This document shows positions 6,790-13,504 of a stretch of DNA of 13,504 bases, piece after piece; positions within the stretch are counted from its first letter, which is position 1, and every line of letters starts with the position of its first letter. A program made the position numbers and the translations under genes. The stretch comes from Eubacterium sp. (lineage in GTDB: Bacteria > Bacillota_A > Clostridia > Peptostreptococcales > Anaerovoracaceae). A model generated the notes under the pieces. It was not told where the DNA came from. It was given only the letters and a program-made list of their open reading frames with translations, and did not search any database. The stretch spans positions 1 to 13,504 of the forward strand of contig JAETSS010000008.1 in NCBI GenBank assembly GCA_021769545.1. The letters are read 5' to 3'.

Positions 6790-6837
6790 AAATAATGATC
6801 TCATCTTTCCATTATCATAGAGATAAGATCATTATAC
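6790..6837 (-). terminator. Long AT-rich hairpin, likely terminator of the metF-metH operon
   Basis: A 15-base stem with one mismatch (6794-6808 with 6823-6837; ATAATGATCT / AGATCATTAT then ATCT / AGAT) and a 14-base loop. On the minus strand the stem runs into TTTT (6793-6790). It lies 64 bases past the polyferredoxin stop and before the DUF2238 start. The stem is almost free of GC, which is unusual; it could instead be a regulatory hairpin in the leader of the DUF2238 operon, for which no convincing promoter was seen in 6747-6901 (only a bare TATAAT near 6837 without a -35). Confidence 0.55.
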
Positions 6838-6901
6838 TATAAAACACGTTATTTCGGTTGAATCTTTTTAAATACACGCCGTGAACGGTCCGCCGCAGCT
6901 C

Positions 6902-7720
6902 TCATAGGGCTTTCTTCGGACAGCTTCTGACGCATTCCATGCAAAGGATGCACTCCGTGCCGTTTATGCGTTTTCTCGAGTTGTCCGTCATGTCCACATC
7001 CATAGGGCATACCTGCCTGCACTTTCCGCAGGAAACGCATTTTGAACTATCGCATTTTATACGAAAAAGGGAAAAGTAGCTCATAGGCTTCAGGAACACC
7101 GTTATGGGACATATGTATTTGCAGAAAGCGCGGTTATCCTTAAAGGCGAAAGCCAACGCGATGCCCACCGCATAATACATGATGTTTCCGACGATAAAGG
7201 CCCAGAACATTATCCTCTCTATGTTTCCGACATTGGCAAGGAACAACGCTGCGACGAATATCAACGAAACCGCGAATACTATGTATCTGATCCAGCCCAG
7301 CTTCCTTCTCGGCTGCTGCGGAGTTTTGTATGGCAGAAAATCCAGTATCATGGCAGTCCAGCACGCATATCCGCACCAGCCTCTGCCGAAAAGCAGCGGC
7401 CCGAAGATCTTTGCCACGGCATAATGTATCGTCGCCGCTTCGAATACGCCTGTGAACAGATAATACCAGAAGCCCTCTATCTGCATGTTTTCATTGCATA
7501 TGAGTCCGAGGTAGATCAGCATGTACATACCCACCAGAAGCTGCACTATACGTCTGGCATGTCTGTAATTGCACGCAAAGAGGAACATCCCCAGGGATAT
7601 CGCTGCTCCTATGTATGTGAAATTCAACAGATAGAACAGATTATCCTTCGTAAGCCACAGCGTAACTGCCACCGTTTCGAATATCACCAGTATCATCAAA
7701 GCGGGTAAATATTTCTTCAT
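6902..7720 (-). CDS. NapH/YccM-like membrane polyferredoxin (two 4Fe-4S clusters)
   Basis: 272 residues. About six membrane segments fill residues 5-200, with GRGWCGYACW (112-121) and FCKYICP (199-205) cysteine pairs matching the 'GRxyCGwvCP' and 'CkyiCP' motifs of the NapH/NosR/RnfD-linked polyferredoxins. Then comes a C-terminal soluble ferredoxin part with C228-x2-C231-x2-C234-x3-C238 and C257-x2-C260-x2-C263-x3-C267. Known relatives pass electrons between membrane quinol or ferredoxin and a partner. No partner reductase is encoded here. ATG 7720 has AAGGAG upstream and lies 46 bases after the zinc-ribbon gene, on the same strand, so it is probably the last gene of the metF operon. A link to reductive reactivation of B12 in MetH is a guess from position. 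Confidence 0.85.
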   Translation of the reverse strand: MKKYLPALMILVIFETVAVTLWLTKDNLFYLLNFTYIGAAISLGMFLFACNYRHARRIVQLLVGMYMLIYLGLICNENMQIEGFWYYLFTGVFEAATIHYAVAKIFGPLLFGRGWCGYACWTAMILDFLPYKTPQQPRRKLGWIRYIVFAVSLIFVAALFLANVGNIERIMFWAFIVGNIMYYAVGIALAFAFKDNRAFCKYICPITVFLKPMSYFSLFRIKCDSSKCVSCGKCRQVCPMDVDMTDNSRKRINGTECILCMECVRSCPKKAL

Positions 7721-7766
7721 ACACGTCTCCTTATCCGCATTACTGCACAGCGCACTATGCCCTTCA

Positions 7767-8201
7767 CTACACCTTCTTGACGAATTTTGTCCCGCAGTGA
7801 GGGCAGCTTATGTTTATCGTGCCGGCGCCCTTAGGTACTCGCAGTTTTTCGCCGCAGCCCGGGCATCTCAGGATCTTATGGGTCTTGTCCTTGGTTTTGC
7901 CTGCGCCGCCGGAATAACCGCCGTAGGACCCGTATCCGCCGCCGGAACGTCCTTTCCTGAATCTGGCCGCAAACTGCAGGAATTTCTGATTTTCTCTGTA
8001 TCTCGCATTGATGTTTCTGGAAAACATCCTGCAATATATGTATATCAGCAATACCACCGTCAGCAGATGGAGCAGCCTCCATCTCAGAAACATATCAATA
8101 ATGATGAGTACAAAGGCAACGATCAGCAGGAATCTGTTGAGATTATCCGTACCGTACCTTCCCCTCATCAAATTAGCGAACCACATCCCGAATCTGTTCA
8201 T
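7767..8201 (-). CDS. Small membrane protein with C-terminal zinc ribbon
   Basis: 144 residues. Two adjacent hydrophobic helices (about 22-38 and 42-58), a basic segment, a Gly/Tyr/Ser-rich linker (86-101) and a zinc ribbon with C113-x2-C116 and C133-x2-C136 (CPGCGEKLRVPKGAGTINISCPHCGTKF). The linker and ribbon are probably cytoplasmic, judging by the basic residues after the second helix. Such proteins are frequent in Firmicutes without assigned function. Its ATG overlaps the metH stop by four bases (ATGA), and AGGAGG lies in the end of metH, so translation is likely coupled to metH. This coupling is the only hint of its role. Confidence 0.85.
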   Translation of the reverse strand: MNRFGMWFANLMRGRYGTDNLNRFLLIVAFVLIIIDMFLRWRLLHLLTVVLLIYIYCRMFSRNINARYRENQKFLQFAARFRKGRSGGGYGSYGGYSGGAGKTKDKTHKILRCPGCGEKLRVPKGAGTINISCPHCGTKFVKKV

Positions 8202-10645
8202 TCAAATACCTCCTGTGCGGCTTCCACGGATTTCATCGCATCCTTGCAGTAATAATCCGCGCCTATCTTTTCAGCATAATCCTCCGTCAGGACCGCGCCG
8301 CCTACCATTACCTTACAATCCGGAGCTGCTGCCTTTACCGCAGCTATGGTCTCCTCCATGCTCTTTAAGGTGGTAGTCATGAGAGCGCTGAGTCCTACCA
8401 GCTTTATATTTTTTTCGACTACGGTCTCTACGATCTTTTCTGCGGGAACATCACGTCCCAGATCTATCATTTTATATCCGTAGTTCTCCATTATGACCTT
8501 GACTATGTTCTTGCCGATATCGTGGATATCGCCTTTTACGGTAGCGACCACTACCTCACCCAGTGACACCGACTCCTTATCGGACTCCGCAAGTCGCGTC
8601 TTTATCACGTCGAAGCCTGCCTGAGCAGCCGTGGCCGCCTGCAGCATCTGAGGAAGGAATATTGTCCCCTTCTCGAATCCCTGACCTACGTTGTCAAGGG
8701 CAGGTATCAGGAAATCATTGACAAGCTCCATCTCGCTGTGGGATTCCAGCAGCCTGTTTACGGCACTCACCGTATCTGCCTTCATGCCCTTTTCGATGCA
8801 GTGGAATATATCGGCCGCTTCGTCGTTTCCGCCTGCTGCCGAGCCGTCAGACCGTCCGCCGCCCGGCTTATCACCGCCCTGCAGCGATACCTTGGAAGTG
8901 GTCATCTGCGCATTGCCGTATCTTTCTATATATTTGACTGCATTCTCGTCTACGTTCTTCAGTACATTGAATGCGAATATTGCCGACATCATATCCTCAT
9001 CATTAGGGTTGATGATAGGCAGATCGAGTCCGCACTCCATAGCCATTGCCAGGAACGTCCTGTTGACGATGATCCTCACCGGAAGCCCGAAGCTGATATT
9101 GGAAACCCCCAGAGCCGTCTTGAGTCCCAGCCTTTCCTTTACCATCCTTACGGCACGCAGCGTCTCGTTTACCTCTTTCTGCTGGGCCGACGCCGTAAGT
9201 GTCAGACAGTCTATGATCACATCCTCCTTAGGTATACCGTATTTTTCGGCTCCCTTCAATATACGCTCCGCGATGTCAAAACGTCCTTCTGCCGTATTCG
9301 GTATGCCGTCGCCGTCCAGTGTCAGACCTATCACCGCCGCGCCGTATTTCTTCACTATGGGAAAGATGTTATCCATCACTTCCTGCTCTCCGTTGACGGA
9401 ATTCACGATGGCCTTGCCGTTGTATACCCTGAGGGCCGCTTCGATGGCCTCGGGATTTGACGAATCTATCTGCAAAGGCAGCCCCGTTATGGACTGCAGC
9501 TTTTTCACGACTCTCGGAAGCATAGCCACATCGTCCAGAGACGGTACGCCTACATTGACGTCCAGTATCTCCGCACCTGCGTCTATCTGCTCGATGGCCT
9601 GAGTCAGTATATAGTCGAAATCCTCTTCCAGCAGCGCCTGTTTCAGTCGTTTCTTTCCCGTAGGATTTATTCTTTCACCTATAACGGTAACGTGATCCAC
9701 GGTAACGACGTCCGTACTGCTGCATACCCTCAGCTGACGCTTTTCAGGCTCCGCAGCGGCGGCCGCCGGCTTTTTCTCCATGCTGTCCCTGTATGAGGCA
9801 AGGCCTGCGATATATTCAGGCGTCGTGCCGCAGCAGCCTCCCACCATGTTGATGCCGTCGTCCATATATTCCTTCATCACCTCTACGAACTCGTCGCAGG
9901 TGATGTCGTACCGGCCGGTAGCCGGATCGGGAAGCCCTGCATTGGGCTTTGCAAACACCGGGATGGTCGTAAGCCTTCTCAGCTTCCTTATCATAGGCAG
10001 TATCTCCACAGGTCCCAGAGAACAGTTCATTCCCATGGCGTCCACGCCGAGACCTTCAAGAGTCATTGCCATGGCTTCGATGCTTACTCCCGTAAATGTC
10101 CTTTCGTTTTCTTCGAATGTCATGGAAACGATGACCGGCAGATCCGAGTTTTCCTTTACTGCCAGCACTGCCGCCTTCACCTCGTAAAGATCCGTCATGG
10201 TCTCTACAACGGCGAGATCGGCTCCGCAGTTCTTTGCCATATTCACAAGCTCCGCAAAGGCATCGTACGCTTCCTCAAATGTCAGCGTCCCCATAGGCTC
10301 CAGCAGTTCTCCCAGAGGGCCCATGTCGATGGCCACCTTGATGTCTCTGCCCGTCTTTTCCGCCGCTTCATTCCTCGCATCATCGGCTATGCCCATGACT
10401 ATCCTGACAGCCTCTTCAAGAGGTATATCCAGCTCCTCCTGCTTGAACCTGTTGAGCCCGAATGTCCCGGCATAGATGATGTCCGCGCCTGCCTCTATGT
10501 ACTGTACATAGATGTCCTTCCAGATATCGGGATGCTTAAGACCGAACTGAGTAGTCGTCTCATCGGAGCTCATGCCCGCATTCTGGAGCATGGTCCCCAT
10601 TCCTCCGTCCAATATATAAATCTTCTCGTTAAAATCAATCGCCAC
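8198..10645 (-). CDS. metH: Cobalamin-dependent methionine synthase lacking the reactivation domain
   Basis: 815 residues against about 1,230 for E. coli MetH. Order of domains: homocysteine-binding barrel (1-290) with zinc cysteines C208, C271 and C272 (MNCSLGP; GGCCGT); an Ala/Pro linker; folate (pterin)-binding barrel (310-585) starting VIGERINPTG; a Gly-rich linker (588-607); B12 cap helices (610-690); B12-binding Rossmann domain with DIHDIG (706-711, lower ligand H708) and the GLSALMTTT and VGGA motifs, ending at 815. It makes methionine from homocysteine and methyl-THF in the cytoplasm. The C-terminal SAM-binding reactivation domain is absent and is encoded separately just upstream. The start is GTG 10645, with AAGGA seven bases upstream; it overlaps the preceding gene by 11 bases, which implies coupled translation. 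Methyl-THF comes from MetF of the same operon. Confidence 0.97.
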   Translation of the reverse strand: MAIDFNEKIYILDGGMGTMLQNAGMSSDETTTQFGLKHPDIWKDIYVQYIEAGADIIYAGTFGLNRFKQEELDIPLEEAVRIVMGIADDARNEAAEKTGRDIKVAIDMGPLGELLEPMGTLTFEEAYDAFAELVNMAKNCGADLAVVETMTDLYEVKAAVLAVKENSDLPVIVSMTFEENERTFTGVSIEAMAMTLEGLGVDAMGMNCSLGPVEILPMIRKLRRLTTIPVFAKPNAGLPDPATGRYDITCDEFVEVMKEYMDDGINMVGGCCGTTPEYIAGLASYRDSMEKKPAAAAAEPEKRQLRVCSSTDVVTVDHVTVIGERINPTGKKRLKQALLEEDFDYILTQAIEQIDAGAEILDVNVGVPSLDDVAMLPRVVKKLQSITGLPLQIDSSNPEAIEAALRVYNGKAIVNSVNGEQEVMDNIFPIVKKYGAAVIGLTLDGDGIPNTAEGRFDIAERILKGAEKYGIPKEDVIIDCLTLTASAQQKEVNETLRAVRMVKERLGLKTALGVSNISFGLPVRIIVNRTFLAMAMECGLDLPIINPNDEDMMSAIFAFNVLKNVDENAVKYIERYGNAQMTTSKVSLQGGDKPGGGRSDGSAAGGNDEAADIFHCIEKGMKADTVSAVNRLLESHSEMELVNDFLIPALDNVGQGFEKGTIFLPQMLQAATAAQAGFDVIKTRLAESDKESVSLGEVVVATVKGDIHDIGKNIVKVIMENYGYKMIDLGRDVPAEKIVETVVEKNIKLVGLSALMTTTLKSMEETIAAVKAAAPDCKVMVGGAVLTEDYAEKIGADYYCKDAMKSVEAAQEVFE

Positions 10646-11276
10646 AGAATCTTCCTTCTTTCCTGAGTGTACATTTATCCTTCAAAACGCATTCGCCGCA
10701 TGTGGCAAGCCTGCCCGTCACCGGATGATCGGCTATTCCCAGCACCGCCGTGATGGATTTTCTCGGTATCATCAGGCTGTTTGGTGTCACATTGAGACCG
10801 ATCTTCCGCTGTCCGTCCACGTATGTGATGACATCCTTCTGCATGCTGAGGGGAGAATCGCCGTACCCCGGACTGAATCTGGATGTCATATAGCCCTCCA
10901 CATTCTCCCTGATATGCTCTTCGAATCTATCGCACAGACTGTCTGCCAGTACAGAGGCCCCGCTGTCCGCTATCACGGCCGCCGCCATATCGGTCACCTG
11001 CAGTGTTCTTATTAGATTATCTACTCCTATCCCCAAAGTCAGCGCCATTACCACCACATGGTGACAGCCTTCCAGATGCTTGGTCATGGAAAATCCGCTG
11101 ACCTTTACATCCCTTCGCTCCATGACTCTGTATATGGCCTTGGGCCTTGCCGCTGCAAAGATCTGCTTTTCCGTTTCGTCCAGGGTCTGCATGAGCTTTT
11201 CATCGGCTGCATTTTCCGAGCCCAGCGCTCTCAGCCAGCTTTCTCTGGAAATAGGTTCCGTTATCGTTATGTTCAT
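10635..11276 (-). CDS. Stand-alone methionine synthase reactivation-domain protein
   Basis: 213 residues. It matches the C-terminal SAM-binding activation domain of MetH: RFSPGYGDSPLSMQ (133-146) is the RxSPGY SAM motif, followed by GLNVTPNSLMIPRKSITAVLG, the 'L..s..M.P..S.sg.' stretch. In MetH this domain uses SAM and an electron to restore inactive cob(II)alamin. Here it is a separate protein whose stop overlaps the metH GTG by 11 bases, so the two should be made together. A C-terminal tail CGECVLKDKCTLRKEGRFC (C193, C196, C202, C211), absent from E. coli MetH, could bind Zn or an Fe-S cluster. The start ATG 11276 has a weak GGGAAAG site and follows the metF stop by 20 bases. Confidence 0.92.
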   Translation of the reverse strand: MNITITEPISRESWLRALGSENAADEKLMQTLDETEKQIFAAARPKAIYRVMERRDVKVSGFSMTKHLEGCHHVVVMALTLGIGVDNLIRTLQVTDMAAAVIADSGASVLADSLCDRFEEHIRENVEGYMTSRFSPGYGDSPLSMQKDVITYVDGQRKIGLNVTPNSLMIPRKSITAVLGIADHPVTGRLATCGECVLKDKCTLRKEGRFCGD

Positions 11277-11296
11277 ATTCTTTCCCGTATACGCTC

Positions 11297-12163
11297 CTAC
11301 AGCAGATCCTTGATATTCTCATGGACTCTGAGGGCTACCTTCGGATTGTTCATCGTATAAAGATGTATGCCGTCCACTCCGCTGGTTATCAGGTCGCGGA
11401 TCTGGTTCGATGCGTACTCGATGCCTGCTTCGAAGAGACCTTCCGCATCGTGTTCGTAAAGTCCTATCATCTTGGTGAAATCATGAGGCAGACTGGCTCC
11501 GCTGAGGGCTACCGTCCTTTCGATCTGCCTTGAGTTGACGATAGGCATAATGCCGGCGGACACAGGGACCTTGATGCCCAGCATCCTTGCCTTTCCCATG
11601 AATTCATAGAAAAGCTGATTGTCAAAGAACAACTGCGTTATCAGCACCTTGACTCCCGCGCCGATCTTGTACTTGAGGTTCTGGATATCCTCATCCAGCG
11701 ATTTACTCTCGTAATGACCTTCGGGATAGCATGCGCCCAATATTTCAAGATTGTCGCTGCACTTTCTCTGTACCTCTATGGCCAGCTCATTGGCGTGCTC
11801 GAAATCGTGCTTTATCTCCTGATCCGGAACGATGTCGCCTCTCAGAGTGAGCACGTTCTCTATATCCGCAGCCTGAAATCTGCCGATCATTTCCTTGACA
11901 TCATCTCTCGATGAATTGATGCATGTGAGATGCGCCACAGTCTCTATTCCGAATCGTTTCTTGATGGTGGAGGCGATATCGCATGTGGAATTATCGGTAA
12001 TGCTGCCGCCTGCTCCGTATGTAACGCTTATGAAATCCGGTTCACATCCGGCGAGCTTTTCCACCGTATCGTAGATGGTATCTATATTGGCCTTTTTCTT
12101 AGGCGGGAATATTTCCAGGGAAAAAACAGGTTTTTTTTGCTGAAACAGTTCAGGTATTTTCAT
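11297..12163 (-). CDS. metF: 5,10-methylenetetrahydrofolate reductase
   Basis: 288 residues, full length for bacterial MetF. It is a flavin-dependent TIM barrel that reduces methylene-THF to methyl-THF. Family marks: FSLEIFPPK (14-22; catalytic Glu17), SVTYGAGGS (46-54), TVAHLTC near 75-81, ENVLTLRGD (102-110), GACYPEGH around 142-149, KVLITQLFFDN near 171-181 and PVSAGIMPI near 200-208. The N-terminal region has a run of eight A on the coding strand (12138-12131) encoding QKKP, which could slip but is intact here. The start ATG 12163 has GGAG seven bases upstream. It is the first gene of the operon that also makes MetH and its reactivation protein. Confidence 0.97.
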   Translation of the reverse strand: MKIPELFQQKKPVFSLEIFPPKKKANIDTIYDTVEKLAGCEPDFISVTYGAGGSITDNSTCDIASTIKKRFGIETVAHLTCINSSRDDVKEMIGRFQAADIENVLTLRGDIVPDQEIKHDFEHANELAIEVQRKCSDNLEILGACYPEGHYESKSLDEDIQNLKYKIGAGVKVLITQLFFDNQLFYEFMGKARMLGIKVPVSAGIMPIVNSRQIERTVALSGASLPHDFTKMIGLYEHDAEGLFEAGIEYASNQIRDLITSGVDGIHLYTMNNPKVALRVHENIKDLL

Positions 12164-12271
12164 ATTATCACTCCATTTATCTTGAATTTATCGGTTTATC
12201 ACAAAGCAAACGATCCTGTTATATTATATGCATACAAAAACGTCTCTTCATAAACTACTATTTAACTATGT

Positions 12272-12300
12272 ATTATACAGCTTCGGCCGTTTCAATGCAA
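12272..12300 (-). promoter_or_regulatory. Sigma-70-type promoter of the metF-metH operon
   Basis: TTGCAT (12300-12295) and a perfect TATAAT (12277-12272) on the minus strand are 17 bp apart. The start of transcription would be near 12265, giving a leader of about 100 bases before the metF ATG. No S-box (SAM-I), T-box or cobalamin riboswitch was recognised in that leader. Confidence 0.8.
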
Positions 12301-12314
12301 TATTTTAGGAACTA

Positions 12315-12323
12315 TGATATACT
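12315..12323 (+). promoter_or_regulatory. Extended -10 promoter of deoC
   Basis: TG-A-TATACT is an extended -10 element. The corresponding -35 region (12295-12300, ATGCAA) is weak and is the same bases as the -35 of the opposite metF promoter. Transcription would start near 12330, giving a leader of about 115 bases. Confidence 0.5.
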
Positions 12324-12329
12324 GTATTC

Positions 12330-12431
12330 AAGCTGTTTTTTACCGCTGGAAAATAAATATCGATATATGAAGCATGGGTGATCGGCACACTGAAACCACC
12401 GCAGGTCTTCCCTGCCCGCAGCTTCGATATC
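12330..12431 (+). promoter_or_regulatory. Possible structured leader RNA of deoC
   Basis: GATAT-GAAGC (12362-12373) can pair with GCTTC-ATATC (12421-12431), enclosing GGTG/CACC (12377-12380 with 12397-12400) and GCAGG/CCTGC (12401-12405 with 12411-12415), a three-way-junction shape. The alternative AAGCTG (12330-12335) with CAGCTT (12419-12424) would exclude the first stem. The ribosome site AGGAG follows directly. No known riboswitch consensus was recognised. The stems are short, so this may be chance. Confidence 0.3.
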
Positions 12432-12445
12432 AGAAGGAGAGATAA

Positions 12446-13111
12446 ATGAAAGACTTCAACAAATATTTTGACCATACATTGCTTAAACCCGATGCGACTG
12501 AGTCGGATATAATCAAGGTCTGCCGCGAAGCCATGGAATATGATTTCGCATCGGTATGCGTCAACGGCTGTTACGTGCCTCTCGTATGCAAAACGCTGGC
12601 AGGCAGCAGCGTCAAAACGGCTGCCGTGGTTGGCTTTCCTCTGGGAGCCATGAGCGCGGATGCCAAGGCTGCCGAAACGAAAAAATCTCTTGAGGACGGT
12701 GCTGATGAGATAGACATGGTCATCAATATCGGCCTTGCAAAGGATGGCAGATTCGATCTTGTTGAAAATGAGATCGCACGTCTGGCGGATATCTGCCACG
12801 AAAAGGGAGCACTGCTCAAGGTTATACTTGAGACATGCCTTCTGACCGACGACGAAATAACATCAGCCTGCCTTGCCGCTAAAAATGCACGCGCCGATTT
12901 CGTCAAGACCTCCACAGGCTTCAGCACAGGCGGCGCCACGGCGGATGACGTGAAGCTCATGCGCCGCACAGTCGGAAGCTCCATGCAGATCAAAGCCTCC
13001 GGCGGCATCAGGACGTTGAAAGACGCCATGGAAATGATCGAAGCCGGAGCCGACAGACTGGGCTGCAGCGCATCGGTGGCAATAATGAAAGAATTCGACG
13101 CCGGAAAATAA
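12446..13111 (+). CDS. deoC: Deoxyribose-phosphate aldolase
   Basis: 221 residues, normal length. It cleaves 2-deoxyribose-5-phosphate to glyceraldehyde-3-phosphate and acetaldehyde in the cytoplasm, the last step in the use of deoxynucleosides. Active-site pieces are visible: FDHTLLKP (8-15), EIDMVINIG with D90, DFVKTSTGF with the Schiff-base K154, and IKASGGIR with K183. The start ATG 12446 has AGGAG seven to eight bases upstream. It is the only plus-strand gene, divergent from metF and convergent with ptsI, and seems to be a single-gene unit closed by the terminator at 13138-13171. Confidence 0.97.
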   Translation: MKDFNKYFDHTLLKPDATESDIIKVCREAMEYDFASVCVNGCYVPLVCKTLAGSSVKTAAVVGFPLGAMSADAKAAETKKSLEDGADEIDMVINIGLAKDGRFDLVENEIARLADICHEKGALLKVILETCLLTDDEITSACLAAKNARADFVKTSTGFSTGGATADDVKLMRRTVGSSMQIKASGGIRTLKDAMEMIEAGADRLGCSASVAIMKEFDAGK

Positions 13112-13130
13112 AACCTTCCAACAAAAAATT

Positions 13131-13181
13131 TAAAACAGGCAGCCTGCCATCATATATAATGACAGGTTGCCCGTTTTCTAT
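13131..13181. terminator. Bidirectional terminator between deoC and ptsI
   Basis: GGCAGCCTG (13138-13146) pairs with CAGGTTGCC (13163-13171, one G-U pair), with CAT/ATG also able to pair inside the loop. On the plus strand it is followed by TTTTCTATTT; on the minus strand it is followed by TTTTAAATTTTTT. It therefore serves both converging genes, and the ptsI stop codon lies within its right flank. Confidence 0.8.
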
Positions 13182-13504
13182 TTACATGCTTCTTTGAGAT
13201 ATTTTTTTACTTCATCGGCAGTCGTCAGCGCCATGGCTTTCTCAGCCACTGCGTCGGCAGCTTCTCCGGTCCACTTGGAAATATTGTACCTTGTCCTCAG
13301 CACAGAAGTGGGATCGACGCTGAATTCGTCGAGTCCGAAGGATATGAGCAGAGGTGTAAGCAGCGGATCCGCTGCCGCTTCGCCGCACATTCCCACCGGG
13401 ATACCGGCATTTCGTGCGCTTTTTATTATATGACGTACAGCTCGGAGTACCGCAGGCTGGTATGTATTATTGAGATATGCCACCTGAGGATTGCCTCTGT
13501 CCGC
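13178..13504 (-). CDS. ptsI: PTS enzyme I (phosphoenolpyruvate-protein phosphotransferase), C-terminal 108 residues
   Basis: The frame is open through the right edge and begins in the family motif (V)ADRGNPQVAYLNN, so the N-terminal 80% lies outside the window; the GTG at 13483 is an internal valine. The catalytic Cys is in PVGMCGEAA, matching 'GvCGEmA', followed by LLISFGLDEFSVDPTSV, the usual 'LlglGl.efSms' end. Enzyme I passes phosphate from PEP to HPr in the cytoplasm. The Met after CGE of most enzymes I is Ala here. It is convergent with deoC and shares a terminator with it. Confidence 0.93.
   Translation of the reverse strand, partial: ADRGNPQVAYLNNTYQPAVLRAVRHIIKSARNAGIPVGMCGEAAADPLLTPLLISFGLDEFSVDPTSVLRTRYNISKWTGEAADAVAEKAMALTTADEVKKYLKEACK

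Noticed and set aside
8691..9602. 303-codon open frame on the plus strand inside metH
   Set aside because: It is antisense to a very well conserved gene, has no ribosome site, and its product is Ser/Ala/Pro-rich with no recognisable family, as expected of the opposite strand of this coding sequence.
12131..12138. Run of eight A in metF as a frameshift
   Set aside because: The frame reads through it into a complete MetF protein; no sign of disruption.
12376..12420. B12-box look-alike (GCAGG-GAAGA-CCTGC on the minus strand) upstream of metF
   Set aside because: The rest of a cobalamin riboswitch is missing, the required upstream part would fall inside deoC, and the element lies upstream of the metF promoter.
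12361..12431. deoC leader as a purine/2'-deoxyguanosine, fluoride or ZTP riboswitch
   Set aside because: The conserved core bases of each of these classes are not present, although the three-way shape invited the comparison.
12305..12799. 164-codon minus-strand frame over the deoC start and leader
   Set aside because: It is antisense to deoC, ends in the intergenic promoter region, and resembles no protein family I know.
13178..13483. Stand-alone 101-residue protein starting at 13483
   Set aside because: The frame stays open to the window edge with enzyme I sequence (ADRGNPQ) before the GTG, so it is the end of a larger gene.

Overview
The window reads as chromosomal DNA of an anaerobic Firmicute, most likely a member of the Clostridia with mid-range GC. 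The support is the mix of genes: an oxygen-sensitive type of Fe-S cysteine desulfidase, a B12-dependent methionine synthase split from its reactivation domain, a membrane polyferredoxin, a PTS enzyme I, and strong AGGAG-type ribosome binding sites. A finer placement (for example near the Anaerovoracaceae/Family XIII) is only a guess. No rRNA, tRNA, CRISPR array, insertion sequence or phage gene was seen. Every gene except deoC lies on the minus strand, and no gap without a gene exceeds 300 bases.

Layout from left to right. (1) 1-934: 5' part of a YtcJ-like amidohydrolase, with the rest beyond the left edge. (2) 1121-2152: a MerR DNA-binding domain fused to a YrrT-like SAM-dependent methyltransferase. 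(3) 2293-4101: a two-gene operon encoding an L-2-amino-thiazoline-4-carboxylate (ATC) hydrolase-like protein followed by an L-cysteine desulfidase-like (CyuA/UPF0597) protein. (4) 4294-6746: a membrane operon with a DUF2238-like protein, a small two-TM K+ channel and an atypical CLC protein. (5) 6902-12163: a one-carbon operon, metF, stand-alone methionine synthase reactivation protein, metH, a small zinc-ribbon membrane protein and a NapH-like polyferredoxin. (6) 12446-13111 (+): deoC, divergent from metF, with a possibly structured leader. (7) 13178-13504: C-terminal end of PTS enzyme I, convergent with deoC.

The most interesting signal is in the first 4.2 kb. The amidohydrolase, the MerR-methyltransferase and the ATC-hydrolase/desulfidase operon each have a promoter of the same unusual build. 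In each, TTGAC(C/T) is followed 19 bp later by a -10-like hexamer, and a 21-bp element of fixed geometry (AC...GGGT, best case ACCC-N2-TCCTTAGGA-N2-GGGT) spans the spacer. Long spacers carrying a dyad are the hallmark of promoters that MerR proteins activate by twisting DNA. The simplest reading is a small local regulon, self-regulated by the MerR-methyltransferase, that handles cysteine or a related sulfur metabolite. The methyltransferase half resembles B. subtilis YrrT, which is encoded in the methionine-to-cysteine operon. It may therefore serve as a SAM/SAH or thiol sensor, or may be an active enzyme. The metF-metH operon nearby also concerns sulfur amino acids but has an ordinary 17-bp-spacer promoter, so it is not obviously part of this regulon.
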